NCBI RefSeq assembly: GCF_007923355.1
Contig: NZ_VOGO01000009.1
Location: forward strand, 1-64,000
Length of the DNA: 64,000 nucleotides
Reading direction: 5' to 3'
Origin: Falsiphaeobacter marinintestinus
GTDB taxonomy: Bacteria > Pseudomonadota > Alphaproteobacteria > Rhodobacterales > Rhodobacteraceae
In this document: piece after piece, positions 62,347-64,000 of the stretch
How positions within the stretch are numbered: position 1 is the stretch's first letter
Layout of the letters: each line of letters opens with the position of its first letter
Translations under genes and position numbers: made by a program
Notes under the pieces: model-generated
The model's input: only the letters and a program-made list of their open reading frames with translations
Database searches by the model: none
What the model was told of the DNA's origin: nothing

Positions 62347-63204
62347 ATGGAAAAGTTCATTGCAGTCGTATTCGATTCCGAAGACGCCGCCTACAAAGGC
62401 GAAACCGCGTTACGAGATCTGCATCGGAATGGCGAACTGGCAGTCTATGCCGCCGCTGTGATTGGTAAAGATCAGGATGGAAAGGTCGACGTCAAAAAAT
62501 TCGATGACGAAGGCCCTATCGGCACCGCATTTGGTCTAATTTTGGGCGGCATAGTCGGCGTTCTTGCCGGACCAATCGCTGTCGCCTCGGGGGCTGCCCT
62601 CGCCGGATCGGCGGCTGCCGCATCGGTCGCTGCGACTGGCATGGCGGCGGGCTCTCTGACCGGAGGCTCGCTCGGTATGGTTCGCGATCTCTGGGTTGCC
62701 GGCATCGACTCGGACATGCTGGATCAAGTCAGCCTGGAACTTCTTCCCGGTAAATCCTGTCTTGTCGCATCTGTCGACGAAGTCTGGACGACTCCGCTTG
62801 ATACGAAGATGACCGATGCCGGTGGTATGGTTTTCCGTAAACTGCGGGTAGATGCCATAGACGAGCAATACGAGGCCGATATGGCCGAATTTGATCGGGA
62901 GATTGCTGAACTCAAAGAAGAGTTGAAACAATCTTCGGACGAAACCAAAGCCGCAATCCACGGCAAGATCGAGGCCGCGAAAGCAAAAGTCGCCGAGAAC
63001 CGGGACAAGATCAAAGCCCGGATGGACGAACTGGATCGTGAAACGAATGCGCGGCTTGCCGCCATTGACGAACAGATCACGACAGCAGCCGCACAAACCA
63101 AGGAAAAGTTCGAAAAGCGAAAGGCTGAAATCCAGGCGGACTACAAGGACCGCAAGGCCAAGCTCGATGCATCAATGGCGATGGCCAAAGACGCCTTGAC
63201 CTGA
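62347..63204 (+). CDS. DUF1269-type membrane protein with long C-terminal coiled coil
   Basis: This 285-residue protein has an N-terminal DUF1269-like domain with glycine/alanine-rich membrane hairpin (about 58-120) and a charged, almost entirely helical C-terminal half (about 175-280; EFDREIAELKEELKQS, KIEAAKAKVAENRDKI) that should form a long coiled coil. Good GGAG site before ATG. It may anchor or tether envelope components; the coiled-coil tail is not part of the usual DUF1269 length. Confidence 0.75.
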   Translation: MEKFIAVVFDSEDAAYKGETALRDLHRNGELAVYAAAVIGKDQDGKVDVKKFDDEGPIGTAFGLILGGIVGVLAGPIAVASGAALAGSAAAASVAATGMAAGSLTGGSLGMVRDLWVAGIDSDMLDQVSLELLPGKSCLVASVDEVWTTPLDTKMTDAGGMVFRKLRVDAIDEQYEADMAEFDREIAELKEELKQSSDETKAAIHGKIEAAKAKVAENRDKIKARMDELDRETNARLAAIDEQITTAAAQTKEKFEKRKAEIQADYKDRKAKLDASMAMAKDALT

Positions 63205-63236
63205 TCCCAAGTCGCCGGAGGCTGATGTAACACACA

Positions 63237-63263
63237 CTTGCGCCGCCTTGGTTTCGGCGCAAG
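63237..63263 (+). terminator. Hairpin after the coiled-coil DUF1269 gene
   Basis: CTTGCGCCG and CGGCGCAAG pair perfectly (9 bp) around a 9-base loop, 33 bases after the stop. No T tract, so termination is uncertain. Confidence 0.45.
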
Positions 63264-63362
63264 CCTGTGCAGGAATAAATATGCAAAACTGGTCAGCTGG
63301 CCGCCGCCGGCAACCGTATTTGAAACAACGTGATTGTCGGATATCCGGCGATTGAAAGAGGA

Positions 63363-63923
63363 ATGAACATGGTGGGTGTTAACGGAGATGTGCAGAACCG
63401 GTGGGGTTGGTTTCTTGGGGTCGGGATCTTGATGATAATCGGGGGGCTCGGTGCTTTCATTGCACCATTCATGGTTTCTTTGGTAGTCGAAGTGATTGTC
63501 GGCGCGTTCTTTGCGATTGGCGGCGTTGTGATGTTGATTCAGGTTTTCACAACCAATGACGGCTGGAACGCCCGGGTGACCTATTTGATCCTTGGGCTTT
63601 TCAACACGGTTGCTGGCGTGATGCTGCTGTTTCGCCCGCTGGAAGGCCTGATGGCGCTGACCTTGGTCATGATCGTCGCCGTTTTCGTCAGCGGTTTGAT
63701 ACGGATCGCGGTCGGTGTCATGGCACGCCCTGAGCCGGGGTCCGGATGGGTCATTTTCGGCGGAGGGCTTTCAGTTCTGGTCTCGCTCTATCTGATGACG
63801 CTCTATCCCGAAGTCAGCGTTGTTCTGGTGGGTGTCATGGTAGGTGTCTCGCTGATTGGCGAAGGCGCCGGGTACATCCGGTTGGCCTATGGTTTGAAAA
63901 ACAATGTATCGGTCGCAATCTGA
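63363..63923 (+). CDS. HdeD/DUF308-type membrane protein
   Basis: This 186-residue protein has six predicted membrane helices in the HdeD/DUF308 pattern (WGWFLGVGILMIIGGLGAF at about 15-33). HdeD relatives are associated with acid resistance in enterobacteria; the role here is not known. ATG 63363 follows AGAGGA; the in-frame ATG at 63330 lacks a ribosome site. Confidence 0.8.
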   Translation: MNMVGVNGDVQNRWGWFLGVGILMIIGGLGAFIAPFMVSLVVEVIVGAFFAIGGVVMLIQVFTTNDGWNARVTYLILGLFNTVAGVMLLFRPLEGLMALTLVMIVAVFVSGLIRIAVGVMARPEPGSGWVIFGGGLSVLVSLYLMTLYPEVSVVLVGVMVGVSLIGEGAGYIRLAYGLKNNVSVAI

Positions 63924-63950
63924 GCATCGGCTTTGCAGGCTGATAATCTT

Positions 63951-63979
63951 TGGGGCTGCCCGATTGGGCCGCCCCATTT
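63951..63979 (+). terminator. Terminator after the HdeD-like gene
   Basis: TGGGGC-T-GCCC pairs with GGGC-C-GCCCCA around GATT (one mismatch), followed by TTT. Position 28 bases after the stop supports a rho-independent terminator. Confidence 0.6.
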
Positions 63980-64000
63980 GCGTCAGGGTGTGACCAACGC

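Noticed and set aside
63980-64000. Possible C-terminus of a minus-strand gene (stop at 63983-63985)
   Set aside because: Only five codons are visible; cannot be distinguished from chance.
1-64000. CRISPR arrays, tRNA, rRNA, prophage or replication origin
   Set aside because: No regularly spaced repeats, cloverleaf-like sequences, rRNA segments or phage structural genes were noticed on either strand.

Overview
The window looks like part of an alphaproteobacterial chromosome, most likely a Rhodobacterales (Roseobacter-group) bacterium. The evidence is moderately high GC, tightly packed operons with ATGA-type overlaps, DctPQM TRAP and Pot-type ABC transporters, several LysR regulators, paired HyuA/HyuB proteins and a DUF3726-type protein. 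This assignment rests on gene content and style only; no rRNA or tRNA gene was seen.

Left end (1-11.2 kb). The first 41 bases are the start of an IS5-type transposase on the minus strand. It is followed by a two-gene operon of large hydrolase proteins: a papain-like protease joined to a pseudo-alpha/beta-hydrolase-like domain, and an 860-residue SGNH hydrolase-caspase-peptidase M15 fusion with all three active sites intact. Next come a membrane-anchored winged-helix/TPR regulator and a five-gene operon: metallo-beta-lactamase-fold hydrolase, COG0523 metallochaperone GTPase, DUF1622 and DUF202 membrane proteins, and a bile acid:Na+ symporter-like carrier.

Catabolic supercluster (11.5-47.8 kb). 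This is a chain of operons for small nitrogenous or carboxylate substrates. (a) A divergent LysR, then aldehyde dehydrogenase, an M19 dipeptidase homologue, two uncharacterised proteins, an Ldh_2 oxidoreductase and a second LysR. (b) HyuA-HyuB, a DAO-type flavoenzyme, HpcH/HpaI aldolase, aminotransferase and uronate dehydrogenase-like SDR. (c) An EEP hydrolase, tartrate dehydrogenase and LeuC/LeuD. (d) A tautomerase-SnoaL fusion, a second HyuB-HyuA pair in reversed order, an isochorismatase-like hydrolase, an isocitrate lyase/PEP mutase-family lyase, a fumarate reductase-type flavoprotein and a second aminotransferase. (e) Two NAD-dependent dehydrogenases, a DctPQM TRAP transporter, a hydantoin racemase-like protein, a RidA pseudogene, an HbpS/GlcG protein and a beta-hydroxyacid dehydrogenase. 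Three enzyme-fold proteins here have lost the residues that define their families' usual chemistry (M19, isochorismatase-like, racemase-like), so ordinary annotations would mislead.

Nitrogen-base region (48-56.8 kb). A seven-gene minus-strand operon runs from a Tat-exported binding protein through two permeases, an ATPase, a PuuE-like deacetylase and a yeast-type cytosine deaminase to a GlxA-type regulator. It lies behind a LysR gene that is divergent from a BtpA/SgcQ protein and a phosphoribosyltransferase. Together these suggest uptake and ring processing of a pyrimidine-like or other N-heterocyclic compound; the substrate is not known.

Right end (57-64 kb). Cardiolipin synthase, an AraC/OruR-type regulator, an exported type I sulfatase, and an envelope-stress-like group: two DUF1269 glycine-rich membrane proteins flanking a decayed PRC-barrel gene, then an HdeD-type membrane protein.
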